DNA of 64,000 bases from Begonia masoniana (GCA_022432975.1 CM039512.1:45968309-46032308); one strand, 5' to 3'; positions 45,247 through 56,475 are shown, counted from the first letter of the stretch. Translations and numbers: made by a program. The notes: a model not told the origin generated them from the sequence alone.

Positions 45247-46065
45247 AATGCAAAATGTGGATTGTCAAACTTTCTTCTTATTGAAACAAAAAAAGACACT
45301 TGAATCACATAAGAAAGAGTCTTCCATGCAGTGACTCCAAACTCTGCTAGCATGTCTTCAATCACCAACATGGACATTCAATCCCTCTCACACTTGGAAA
45401 CAATTTTATGCTTTCCACAGCTGTACACGAACCTCTTCTTATATATGAATTTACCTCCAAAATTTAATTATATACTAAATTCATCTATATCTTTTACCTG
45501 CATTATTGAATACAAATAGCAAGTCAACAAAACCAAATAGAGTTGCAATATCAACTAGCGTATTGAGAGTTCACTATCAACAATTCCTCAATTCTGGAAG
45601 AAAAAATTAATTCTCAGTTTGGCATCTGAAAAACACAGTAAAATAAAGAAGATTTTCCTTATTCGAAATCAAAGAAACAAAAAATGTAGGAGAAGCAATC
45701 CATCTTCCACTAATATGCCTCATTTTTGTAAGCAACAAAACTAGATAGAAACAGGCATACCTACCAGTAGAAGCGGGTGCCAATCACAAGTCGATTAGAA
45801 GTCAATCAGAAGTAGATTCCAGAAAGGATAGTGAGCGAGAGTCACTGCATTGACGTAGAACAATTGGACCATAAAGGGAAATTTTCACGTTTCTTAAAAG
45901 GAATAGACGTAGATATCAGTACCTGAATTTTACTGGGTCATCGAAGATAGTTTTGGACATCTAAGAAATGGAGAGCGACGGGGCGAACTGCGAGAGAGAG
46001 AGAGAGGAGAACGAGACCAGGCAACGAAAATTAGGGTTCATAACCTTTTTTTTTTTTTTTTTTTT
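45247..46065. other. No firm gene; possible 5' end of a minus-strand gene
   Basis: No transposon protein or terminus is visible. On the minus strand a CT-rich leader (about 46015-45985) precedes an ATG at 45960 encoding MSKTIFDDPVKFR and a donor-like CAG|GTACTG. A first exon of a small unknown gene is possible, but no second exon could be confirmed. Confidence 0.3.
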
Positions 46066-46165
46066 NNNNNNNNNNNNNNNNNNNNNNNNNNNNNNNNNNN
46101 NNNNNNNNNNNNNNNNNNNNNNNNNNNNNNNNNNNNNNNNNNNNNNNNNNNNNNNNNNNNNNNNN
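46066..46165. other. Assembly gap (100 N)
   Basis: Exactly 100 N preceded by a long T run; true length unknown. Confidence 0.99.
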
Positions 46166-46922
46166 TTTATTATTCGAAGAGAATTTTTTCTGGAACCAAA
46201 CATCTTATAGTGCCAGAATCCATATGAATGGAACATAGAATGGTTATTTTGGACAATTATCAGATTACAAAATTTAGAGGTAATAATAAAATGTGATGTA
46301 TCATTGTTGTAGACTGCTCAAACATGGAAGATGTAGTATTGCGATTTTCATTATTAATGGCTTACTGGCCAACCAAAGGTTGGTGGGATCATTCTTAGCC
46401 CCCAGTCAACAAATGACATCGCTACAGATGTAAAAATGAGAATACATTATGGAAGCTACTGACCCCAAGGTAATGGAATAGGCTCAACAAACAACCTACA
46501 CAAGTTGAAGAGTGGTTTTTCTTTGGCCAAGGGATAATTCTCAATTTTATTGGCGATGTTGAGCACGAGATGAAAAAAGTCGAGAATGAACAAAAACTTA
46601 GATGGCCTTCCTAACCCATTTTAGATGTATAAGGAGTTTTCTTAATAAAAGTCATGCAAAGAAAAGATGTTAATAGCGAACATTGGAAAGCCAAAAATGT
46701 CTAGACGATGTACCCATATATTTGCTCAAAAGGTTAAACAAAAGTTAATGGATCTCAATGGTGGTTTTTTCCATGTCCCCTGTACTTATGGTTTTTGTTT
46801 CCCCCCCCCCCCAAAAAACCTTATAAAAAAGTATAGCAACACAAGAATGGGTATCCCTCGCAATGAAATGAAACGATAGTATCAAATTAGAAAACAAATC
46901 TGACAAGGTAATTTTTTTTTTT
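46166..46922. other. No gene recognised left of the Sirevirus insertion
   Basis: Contains a short open stretch reading EEWFFFGQGIILNFIGDVEH (about 46512-46571) and a poly-C run at 46801-46812. GTAAT followed by T's at 46908-46922 abuts the truncated Sirevirus LTR. This side should be the left half of the older copia LTR, but the similarity to 60899-60966 is weak. Confidence 0.5.
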
Positions 46923-47677
46923 AACAACAGACCCTTGTGTTGGTCTCCCGACACCCGGTTACGGCAAGATTCCCCTCGCCCACAATCAAGAACGACAAGC
47001 TCCCCTTGCAATAAATAAACTCCTCCAGAGTTCCAAGGCAGTCTCCTCTCAAGAATGGATAATAAATGAAGATCACAAGAATAAACTCCTATGACACTAT
47101 CTGTGACGCTTGACAATGTCTTAGGATAGGATCACCCAGAAAAGGCTTCAACAACCAGTCTTTAACAAGACCGAATCAATAATCACATACACCACACAGA
47201 AACGTGGGTGAAGAAATAAAAACGCCCAGATGAATAGAGAAATTCAGCTCACACAAATAATGGCGTCGACAACTTTCAACATGAAAAGAAAAGACTTTTA
47301 TATCAGAGCAAGGTGCAGTTCTGTTTCTCTCAGCAATATCTTCTCGAAACAGACTCTTCATTCAAATAATAATATCCCACGAAATCAGCAAAGGATCCGA
47401 AAATCACTGCCACACAAATTTAGCGCAGTGACACTTTGAATGACGCTTTAGTAAAGAATCCCAAATAATTAGGGATATGAACCAAGTTTGTTACGATTCC
47501 TTTTTCAACAAATCACATTTGAATTGACGAAATATTATGCCAAATATCTTCTCTAGTATTGAAGGATAGAATAATATATATTCCAAAAGAATATAATTTC
47601 CAAAAATATAATTTCCATAACTTACCAAAATCAATAAGTTGCCAAAAACATAATGCCAACCCACAATAGCATTAACA
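46923..47677 (-). repeat. 3' LTR of the Sirevirus-like element, truncated
   Basis: Aligns with 59035-59797 almost base for base and starts on the minus strand with TGTTAATGCTATTG. The last 326 bases of the LTR (the equivalent of 58709-59034) are missing. A T run and GTAAT directly follow the truncation. Confidence 0.9.
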
Positions 47678-47870
47678 ATCTCCCCCTTTGGCATTTTTTG
47701 GCAAAACATAACTCCCCCTGAAGGAGAGAACTCGAAACTCCCCCTGAATGAGAAGTTCTTGAACCAGACAAATCACTATAATGTCAATTCAAATAATAGA
47801 TCCAAAATAGGAGATATCCATAGCAGCATAACAGTAATCAATCTCCAAAATCACAAATTACTCCCCCTTT
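47678..47870 (-). promoter_or_regulatory. Four polypurine tracts (Sirevirus hallmark)
   Basis: On the minus strand GGGGGAG occurs at 47867-47861 (GGCAAAAAGGGGGAG), 47744-47738, 47718-47712 (both CAGGGGGAG) and 47686-47680 (CCAAAGGGGGAGATTG, touching the LTR). Multiple PPTs upstream of the 3' LTR are a described feature of Sireviruses. The last is the one positioned to prime plus-strand synthesis. Confidence 0.85.
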
Positions 47871-47989
47871 TTGCCATAAAAAGACAATAGGGAATAAACA
47901 TAGTCAAACAGGTCATAACACCAGAAAACCAAATCGATGCAAAAGATCCATTAAGACAAAAATACTGTAAGAAGTCTAAAAAACATTCA

Positions 47990-48089
47990 TCTAACCGGAT
48001 GGCTCAACAGAAGCTGGTTGTTCAGTAGTGACATTTTGTGAAACATTTGCAGAAGATGAGGCTCCAGAGAGTGATTTCTCCATATCCAC
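47990..48089 (-). pseudogene. C-terminal scrap of a Sirevirus frame, cut by the Ty3 insertion
   Basis: A short frame on the minus strand reads MEKSLSGASSSANVSQNVTT then EQPASVEPSG and a stop. It runs across the target site of the nested element. It may be the end of the lost pol or of a downstream Sirevirus frame; I cannot assign it. Confidence 0.35.
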
Positions 48090-50844
48090 TGTAATATCCG
48101 GCTTGTACGGAATTTTGGATTTAATATATTATATTGATATAATATATTATATATGGCATTTTTAGTAATTATGTCAAATCAAGTCGGTTTCACAAACAGA
48201 AAGCTTTATTGCGATCCTAATGATTAATAGGAATTTTAAGAATATTACGAGAATTTTCGGAATAGTGACGCAATATTTCGAGTAATTATGTTTCTCGTAA
48301 TGTAATGGATGTTTTATTAAAATTAGTAAACGAGATCCGTTTCACAAAGAGAAAGCGTCATTATGACCCTAACAAGTAATTAGAATTTTAAGGAAGTTTT
48401 GGGAATTTTTGGAGTTTAAACGCTATGTTCTGAATAAATACGCTATCGTAAAGTAAACGATGGTTCAGTAAAAATAGTAAACGTGGTCCGTTTTGCGAAC
48501 GGACAGTTTTAATAAGGCCCTGACGACGAATATGAGTTATTGGCAAAATAAGGAATTTTCGAGAATCCGAATCGTTGGACGATTAACGAAACGAAGGACG
48601 AAACAAATAGATTTAAGTAAGAAGGGCAAAATGGTAATTTGCAAATCAAATTTATTTAAACATCACAATTTCTTCTCTCCCTCACATTTCCTCTCTTTCT
48701 TCTCTGGTGTTCAACGACAGAGAGCGAGCTCTCTCACGGCCGCGGCGATTCCGACTCCGTTCGAGCTCCGTTTTCCTCCGTTCTTCCTCCGATCTTCGTC
48801 ATTTCTTCCCCTCTCGCTACCCTCGGTATGCATCTACGTTCTTAGAGCTTTTATTTCGAAGGTTACGGCATTTTAAATAATTAGGGTTTCGATTAAATCT
48901 CGTCAAAAACGCGAATTAGGGTTCGTAATTAATAGGTTAGCCTTGATTAAGTATGTATTGAACGTATTTGACGTTATTGGACGAAGATAATTCAATTTGT
49001 GAAAAGGTATAAATTTAGGAATTACGGGTTTTCAGAAATAACTCGTAATTGGAATTTCAAATTATCGAGCGTAAAGTCGTCGTTAATTGCTTCGATTAAT
49101 TAAGTTAGAACTTTAGGAATTGCCTTAGTTAAGTTTTGTTGAAATTGGACTTTAGAAGTTTAAATCGTTTTTAACAGAAAAAGTTGTGTTTTGCCCCAGA
49201 CGAACGACGCTCGGGACGGAGCTCGGCGTGCTAAGGACATCAGGTAGTCTTCGCGACTTGTTTGGCCGATTGGCCTACACCATAGATTTTGTTGATCGAG
49301 GAATTGGAGAATTGTTTGTTAAATTGCTTTGGTGGGGTAGTTAGGTTAAGCGTTTATAGGTCGTTTGTTTGTTGTCTTGATGGTACATATGTTGTTTGTT
49401 TATATTCTGCTTATGTTAGTATTGCACATGTTCACGCATCAGGTTTCCGAAAGGCATGAAAAATGAATTTGTATGCATGTTTTTATGAAAAAGGAAAATG
49501 CTAATGAATAAGTATGAATGTCTGTAATCTGATGTCGACGGTGGTGGTGGTTCAGACATGGCTGCTTGGGGAGCATGTCTCCCCCCCGGTTAGATACGAG
49601 GGCTATCCAATCGCGGGATGTGCCGTTCCTATCTAGCGAGAGTGAGGCCACGGTGAAGTATAAGTATAAGTATAAGAAATGAAATGAAATGAAATGAATA
49701 GCGAAAAGGTAGGAGGCATGTTTTTACGAACTGCACGCATAGCATGCATTGCATTCACGTAGACTTACTGAGCCTTAAGCTCACGACTTATGTTTATGGT
49801 GTAGGTGACCTCTACACAGGTGAGGATGAGATCCCTCCACCCGAGGCATGATCGGTTGATGGATGATGGCCGTGGGAGTGCGCTGAGTGGTCGAGGCGCG
49901 TTTTGACCCGTGGGGACGTAGGTATATGTTTTGGGGATGTGATATGAATTGTGTAAACTGAATATATTAGGATGTTGGTCTGGTTAATTAATAGGTTTAT
50001 GTTTGGACGATTGAAACCTGGTTTATAACTGTTTGGTGAACTATCTGAATTTGTTTTCTGTTAAGTAGGAGGAAGTATTTGATGTTTAAATGGGATCCAC
50101 GCAAGTTGTTTTGAGGAAGTTCGTTACGTTTTAAAATCACGCTTTCGAGTATATTTGTTCGTTTATTCTGTAGTTGATAAATTGAGGATAGAGATGTTTT
50201 GTTGAAGAGTTCTGAATATTAGGCAGAAAAGTAACGAAGGAAAGTGTGAATGAAAAGGAAGAAATGTGCTCTCTGGAAAGAAGAAGAAATGCAGGTATTT
50301 GCTCTCGGAAATCGATTCCAGAGAGCAAACCGAGGGGATGAATCGCTGCAAACATGCAGCGACCAATCGCTGTAAATGGGCAGCGACTGGGCGCTGCATG
50401 CAGCGGACCAATTGCTGCCAATGGCAGCGACCAATTGCTGCCAATGGCAGCGACTGGGCGCTGCCCATGGCAGCGATCAGTCGCTGCACATGGGCAGCGA
50501 CTGGGCGCTGCTCAGGGCAGCGATCAGTCGCTGCTCATGGGCAGCGACTGGTTGCTGTTCGGGCAGCAAACGCAGCGACTGGGCGCTGCGTTGCTGCTGT
50601 TTTCTCCGCGATAGAAGACGTTTTTACCCTCCCAAGTTTTATTAAATGTAAAGTTTTGTTTTAATAGTTTTATTTATTTGTTTTAAGTCGTTTTAAATGT
50701 TTTGAAGTTAGATTTAAATTTCGATTTAGTTCCGCTAAAGGATAAAATTAAAGTTTAAATTGAAAGGTTGTATGAGGGAAAAGAAAATAAAAAATTTATA
50801 CGGTAAATATGGGTAATAAAGGGTACGGATTTAGGGGTGTTACA
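48090..50844 (+). repeat. 5' LTR of the gag-only Ty3 element
   Basis: 2755 bases. It contains a TATA-like TTTATTTAAACATC near 48650, a CT-rich leader (48670-48835), the donor-like block (here CAGGTAGT at 49241-49248, one A short of the 3' copy), the stem-loop TGAGC-CTTAA-GCTCA at 49769-49783 with GGTGTAGGTGA at 49798-49808, and a palindromic array at 50335-50590. Confidence 0.93.
50335..50590. repeat. Hairpin minisatellite in the 5' LTR (GCAGCGA...TCGCTGC)
   Basis: Units of 22-24 bases alternate between GCAGCGACTGGGCGCTGC (6-bp stem) and GCAGCGATCAGTCGCTGC (7-bp stem) with ATGG linkers, about ten in all. Every unit can fold on itself. Frames across it in all directions are repeat artefacts. 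Confidence 0.92.
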
Positions 50845-50848
50845 GTTA

Positions 50849-50860
50849 TGGTATCAAGCC
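50849..50860 (+). promoter_or_regulatory. Primer-binding site of the gag-only element
   Basis: TGGTATCAAGCC, four bases after the LTR end, resembles the initiator-Met complement TGGTATCAGAGC with one G missing. Confidence 0.8.
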
Positions 50861-51005
50861 CCTGGGTTGTAAAATCGATTCTGTAGACTGCTCGACTGCA
50901 CAGCCACTACGCGGACATCCTTCATCAACTGTAAGTCTGTTTATGCTTTTATTTGATTTTGTTTCTTAGAGATTACATGTTTTAAATTTATAGGAGTTTA
51001 TAATT

Positions 51006-52148
51006 ATGGTTCGAGGAAGGGATCCTAGAGACGACGCGATGGACCGACTTACAGAGTTGTTAGACCGCCAGTCTCAGCATATGGACCGGCAAGCTCAACA
51101 AATCACGGACTTAGTGAATCGAGAGAACCAGCGAGAGAATCAGAGGGCCCAAGGTTTGATAGTGCCTAATAATCAAGGTATGCAGAAACTCCAAAGCCTA
51201 CGGCCTCCGGTGTTTGACGGCCGCTCATCGGATCCGACTGTTGCAGAAGAGTGGGTACGCACCATGGAGGATATGCTACAGTATGCGGAAGTGGAGAATG
51301 AGAAGAAGGTTGCTTTTGTCGCCTTTCACTTGGCAATGGATGCCCGTTTTTGGTGGGACTCGATCAAGTCGACTACGGATGTATCAGTTATGACTTGGGA
51401 TCGGTTCAAGTTTTTATTCTTTGATAAATATTTCAGCCGTACGGTGAGAGTGGCCAAGAGGAATGAGTTCACACAGTTAAAGCAGACAGGTTCGGTTGCC
51501 GAATACATACGGAAGTTCGAGGCTTTGTCACGATTTGCACCACGTCTTGTCAGTGACAATGAAGAAAAGGTGCACCAGTTCATGGAAGGACTTAATCCAG
51601 AGATTCGGATGCACGTTGTAGTATCGGGGATTATAGATGTGCCCTATTCTGACATTGCAGCTAGAGCTCTGGACATCGAGGCTGCCAGGGCGACTTGTGT
51701 TAGGCCGAAGGAGCCAGCAAAGGGCTTCTTTCGTGAGATCCAGCCTCAGTCATGGGACCGAGACTGGCCACCAAGTGAGCATCAACAGCCACGACAACAG
51801 AGGAGTGATAAGAGATCCTACGATGGTAAGGGCGACCGGGGAAAAGGAAAGCAAATCCAAGAGGCTATTCAAAAGCCTTTGTGTCCGCAGTGCCAGAAGC
51901 AGCACTACGGTGATTGTCTGACACGTACCAACAGGTGTTATCGGTGTGGGGAACCTGGCCACTATATCATGAATTGTCCGTTATCAAACCGAAATCAACC
52001 AGGTCGGGATCAACAGAGTAGGGATCAAGGAAGGGTTATACCAAGGGTCTTGCTTTCATCAAGCCTGACGACGTCGACGATGGGGCCCCAGCCTTCTACA
52101 CTTGCAGGTATTCTTTTAATTACCTGTACGGCAATATTATTGTTATAA
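51006..52148 (+). CDS. Gag protein of the gag-only Ty3 element (380 aa)
   Basis: The frame opens MVRGRDPRDDAMDRLTELLD with a glutamine-rich helix, then a retrotransposon gag capsid domain at about residues 60-215 (RPPVFDGRSSDPTVAEEWVR, FWWDSIKS, FDKYFSRTVRVAKRNEFTQL, FEALSRFAPRLV, FMEGLNPEIR). A basic linker leads to a C-x2-C-x3-H-x3-C finger (about residue 295) and CYRCGEPGHYIMNC (CCHC, about 310). No stop or frameshift interrupts the domain. It would assemble the particle and bind RNA. After residue 345 or so the frame runs into a low-value tail with no protease, so the true end or an expected gag-pol junction is lost here. Start chosen as the first ATG after the PBS. Confidence 0.92.
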   Translation: MVRGRDPRDDAMDRLTELLDRQSQHMDRQAQQITDLVNRENQRENQRAQGLIVPNNQGMQKLQSLRPPVFDGRSSDPTVAEEWVRTMEDMLQYAEVENEKKVAFVAFHLAMDARFWWDSIKSTTDVSVMTWDRFKFLFFDKYFSRTVRVAKRNEFTQLKQTGSVAEYIRKFEALSRFAPRLVSDNEEKVHQFMEGLNPEIRMHVVVSGIIDVPYSDIAARALDIEAARATCVRPKEPAKGFFREIQPQSWDRDWPPSEHQQPRQQRSDKRSYDGKGDRGKGKQIQEAIQKPLCPQCQKQHYGDCLTRTNRCYRCGEPGHYIMNCPLSNRNQPGRDQQSRDQGRVIPRVLLSSSLTTSTMGPQPSTLAGILLITCTAILLL

Positions 52149-53395
52149 TAATAATGAAAATGATAGGCTAGAAAAGTAAGAGAATAGGATGGTGGGTAAG
52201 AAAGATTATTAGGTGAACCTCGAAGAAATCAACGGGGTTTACGCACTTAAGGTTTGGTAACAATTAGAGGAATACGCCCTAAGAAATATGTTTTCTTAAG
52301 TAGGAAGGGACTATGTCTAACTGGCAACCCCTCCTGGAGTATTAGAATACTACTAATCAAGAGAGATAAAGGTTTAAATATGAATCTATTAAGAGATAAC
52401 CTAGATTGTTGTAAAACTTGGAGAGTGTTTAAATAGAGGAAGTACTGTAGAGTTTGTATATTGGTGATCGGTGTAAAGTTAAGAGTGTCTAGATTATGAT
52501 ACAATTCAAGAGTTAGGCTTAGAATAAATGTCGAGTAGAATAGCTGGAACCTGACTGGAATAAGCGAACGAAAATAGACTAGCCAGCGAACTCGAAGTAG
52601 CCTTGAAGAATTTAGGGAAAGGTAAAGTAGATCGTTGCGATTAAAAGAGACGTTAGGTTAGAAGCTTAGATTGCCGTTGGAAGGTCTGCAAATTGCGAAA
52701 TTTGCAATTTATATAAGAAAGAGAATGTTGATTTTCACAGAAATCATCTAACTGAGCTTAGAAGTTCAGTAGGAGGAAGTCAAGACCAATAACTACATAA
52801 TTGATTTGAGGTTTGAACGTGTAAATTAGATCACATCAAGGGCAGAAATTTTGAAATTAACGACACTAGGAGTTAATAGAGATCTAGTGGTGGCAAAAGG
52901 GTGTAACGTAAGTAGTATGAGGATTTATATTATGAATGTAGCGATAGAATTCAGGACGAAACATAGAAGGAATGGGATGTTATAAGAAATTCTGTTATAT
53001 AGTTCGAGGAAAATGACAGTGAGGGCTTAGTTGTGAAACCCACCCCGAAATGACTGGAGAGATTGGTAAGTTACCTAGGAAAGTGTGCGACTTAGGAAAA
53101 TTTGGTAAGAATTAATGTGTAAGTTAAAATATACACGGTCTAATTGAGAGTAGGAATTACGAATTTTGAGCTGGCGTTGGAACGTATGGTCGAGATTTGG
53201 TATAAAATTGTGGAGATTGACTCTGGATATGGTGGGATCTAAGTTAATAATAGGAAGTACGAACTTTTAGAGGAGGAGGAAAGAGACTTGGAAGGGATGG
53301 GAGACCATAAGTGGATGTATTACACCGCAGAGTATAGGACAGTAATGCCGTTAGCTATAACCTAAGTCAAATTTTGAGGACAAAATTCTGAATAA
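52149..53395 (+). other. Non-coding spacer of the gag-only element
   Basis: 1.25 kb without frames longer than about 85 codons and without pol motifs. Its last part (AAATTTTGAGGACAAAAT) matches element A. It presumably derives from a deleted or replaced pol region. Confidence 0.75.
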
Positions 53396-53406
53396 GGTGG
53401 GTGGAA
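53396..53406 (+). promoter_or_regulatory. Polypurine tract of the gag-only element
   Basis: GGTGGGTGGAA (with one T) directly precedes the 3' LTR, in the same position as AGGAGGGTGGAA in element A. Confidence 0.75.
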
Positions 53407-56179
53407 TGTAATATCCGGCTTGTACGGAATTTTGGATTTAATATATTATATTGATATAATATATTATATATGGCATTTTTAGTAATTATGTCAAATCAAG
53501 TCGGTTTCGCAAACAGAAAGCTTTATTGCGATCCTAATGATTAATAGGAATTTTAAGAATATTACGAGAATTTTCGGAATAGTGACGCAATATTTCGAGT
53601 AATTATGTTTCTCGTAATGTAATGGATGTTTTATTAAAATTAGTAAACGAGATCCGTTCACGAAGAGAAAGCGTCATTATGACCCTAACAAGTAATTAGA
53701 ATTTTAAGGAAGTTTTGGGAATTTTTGGAGTTTAAACGCTATGTTCTGAATAAATACGCTATCGTAAAGTAAACGATGGTTCAGTAAAAATAGTAAACGT
53801 GGTCCGTTTTGCGAACGGACAGTTTTAATAAGGCCCTGACGACGAATATGAGTTATTGGCAAAATAAGGAATTTTCGAGAATCCGAATCGTTGGACGATT
53901 AACGAAACGAAGGACGAAACAAATAGATTTAAGTAAGAAGGGCAAAATGGTAATTTGCAAATCAAATTTATTTAAACATCACAATTTCTTCTCTCCCTCA
54001 CATTTCCTCTCTTTCTTCTCTGGTGTTCAACGACAGAGAGCGAGCTCTCTCACGGCCGCGGCGATTCCGACTCCGTTCGAGCTCCGTTTTCCTCCGTTCT
54101 TCCTCCGATCTTCGTCATTTCTTCCCCTCTCGCTACCCTCGGTATGCATCTACGTTCTTAGAGCTTTTATTTCGAAGGTTACGGCATTTTAAATAATTAG
54201 GGTTTCGATTAAATCTCGTCAAAAACGCGAATTAGGGTTCGTAATTAATAGGTTAGCCTTGATTAAGTATGTATTGAACGTATTTGACGTTATTGGACGA
54301 AGATAATTCAATTTGTGAAAAGGTATAAATTTAGGAATTTACGGGTTTTCAGAAATAACTCGTAATTGGAATTTCAAATTATCGAGCGTAAAGTCGTCGT
54401 TAATTGCTTCGATTAATTAAGTTAGAACTTTAGGAATTGCCTTAGTTAAGTTTTGTTGAAATTGGACGTTTAGAAGTTTAAATCGTTTTTAACAGAAAAA
54501 GTTGTGTTTGCCCCAGACGAACGACGCTCGTGGACGGAGCTCGGCGTGCTAAGGACATCAGGTAAGTCTTCGCGACTTGTTTGGCCGATTGGCCTACACC
54601 ATAGATTTTGTTGATCGAGGAATTGGAGAATTGTTTGTTAAATTGCTTTGGTGGGGTAGTTAGGTTAATCGTTTTATAGGTCGTTTGTTTGTTGTCTTGA
54701 TGGTACATATGTTGTTTGTTTATATTCTGCTTATGTTATAGTATTGCACATGTTCACGCATCACGGTTTCCGAAAGGCATGAAAAATGAATTTGTATGCA
54801 TGTTTTTATGAAAAAGGAAAATGCTAATGAATAAGTATGAATGTCTGTAATCTGATGTCGACGGTGGTGGTGGTTCAGACATGGCTGCTTGGGGAGCATG
54901 TCTCCCCCCCGGTTAGATACGAGGGGCTATCCAATCGCGGGATGTGCCGTTCCTATCTAGCGAGAGTGAGGCCACGGTGAAGTATAAGTATAAGTATAAG
55001 AAATGAAATGAAATGAAATGAATAGCGAAAAGGTAGGAGGCATGTTTTTACGAACTGCACGCATAGCATGCATTGCATTCACGTAGACTTACTGAGCCTT
55101 AAGCTCACGACTTATGTTTATGGTGTAGGTGACCTCTACACAGGTGAGGATGAGATCCCTCCACCCGAGGCATGATCGGTTGATGGATGATGGCCGTGGG
55201 AGTGCGCTGAGTGGTCGAGGCGCGTTTTGACCCGTGGGGACGTAGGTATATGTTTTGGGGATGTGATATGAATTGTGTAAACTGAATATATTAGGATGTT
55301 TGGTCTGGTTAATTAATAGGTTTATGTTTGGACGATTTGAAACCTGGTTTATAACTGTTTTGGTGAACTATCTGAATTTGTTTTCTGTTAAGTAGGAGGA
55401 AGTATTTGATGTTTAAATGGATCCACGCAAGTTGTTTTGAGGAAAGTTCGTTACGTTTTAATCACGCTTTCGAGTATATTTTGGTTCGTTTATTCTGTAG
55501 TTGATAAATTGAGGATAGAGATGTTTTGTTGAAGAGTTCTGAATATTAGGCATGAAAAGTAACGAAGGAAAGTGTGAATGAAAAGGAAGAAATGTGCTCT
55601 CTGGAAAGAAGAAGAAATGCAGGTATTTGCTCTCTGGAAATCGGATTCCAGAGAGCAAACCGAGGGGATGAATCGCTGCAAACATGCAGCGACCAATCGC
55701 TGTAAATGGGCAGCGACTGGGCGCTGCATGCAGCGACCAATTGCTGCCAATGGCAGCGACCAATTGCTGCCAATGGCAGCGACTGGGCGCTGCCCATGGC
55801 AGCGATCAGTCGCTGCACATGGGCAGCGACTGGGCGCTGCTCATGGGCAGCGATCAGTCGCTGCTCATGGGCAGCGACTGGTTGCTGTTCGGGCAGCAAA
55901 CGCAGCGACTGGGCGCTGCGTTTGCTGCTGTTTTCTCCGCGATAGAAGACGTTTTTACCCTCCCAAGTTTTATTAAATGTAAAGTTTTGTTTTAATAGTT
56001 TTTATTTAATTTGTTTTAAGTCGTTTTAAATGTTTTGAAGTTAGATTTTAAATTTCGATTTAGTTCCGCTAAAGGATAAAATTAAAGTTTAAATTGAAAG
56101 GTTGTATGAGGGAAAAGAAAATGAAAAATTTATACGGTAAATATGGGTAAATAAAGGGTACGGATTTAGGGGTGTTACA
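53407..56179 (+). repeat. 3' LTR of the gag-only Ty3 element
   Basis: 2773 bases, near-identical to 48090-50844. Here the donor-like block is intact (CTAAGGACATCAGGTAAGT, 54549-54567), the stem-loop lies at 55093-55107, the acceptor-like GGTGTAGGTGA at 55122-55132, and the hairpin minisatellite at 55670-55920. Confidence 0.93.
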
Positions 56180-56475
56180 TCCACAATTAACTTCCATCAG
56201 ATTTGAAAAATACATCCAGAATCCCATAAATATATTGTATCTCCCATATTTTCAGAAATTCCGCAAGAAGATTCATAAATATTATGGAAATAAACCATAA
56301 TTCCTTATACAAATTGAGAAATAAACTCAATTTTTCACAAAAGAGAACGAAATCTTCATAGAAAATCACATGTGTCATGCAAGACGTTGAAGACCAAGAA
56401 TAGCAAAGAAATTGCCTTTTTTTTTTTAATTTAAGAATGCAAAAAAAATAAAAACAACACTTTCAAGAACATTCT

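Larger units (their letters stand above)
48090..56179 (+). mobile_element. Complete gag-only Ty3 retrotransposon (TR-GAG-like), TSD TCCAC
   Basis: Both ends are fixed by TGTAATATCCGG...GGGGTGTTACA LTRs and by perfect duplications TCCAC at 48085-48089 and 56180-56184. Order: 5' LTR, PBS, gag frame of 380 codons, 1.25 kb without coding signal, PPT, 3' LTR. There is no protease, RT or integrase. This is the plan described for TR-GAG elements, which are thought to be mobilised by autonomous relatives. Conserved tail and PPT link it to element A at the window start. The two LTRs differ mainly by single-base indels, so insertion was recent. Confidence 0.93.

Noticed and set aside
45840..45960. First exon of a minus-strand gene starting MSKTIFDDPVKFR
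   Set aside because: Start context and donor look plausible, but no second exon or homology could be established, so it is noted only in the flank entry.
48493..48876. 127-codon plus-strand frame present twice (also 53809-54192)
   Set aside because: It sits in the LTR promoter and CT-rich leader, is repeated only because LTRs are repeated, and shows no domain. A small LTR-encoded peptide cannot be excluded but is unsupported.
50137..50664. Several overlapping frames of 70-130 codons on both strands (also 55458-55995)
   Set aside because: By-products of the hairpin minisatellite, open in many frames at once.
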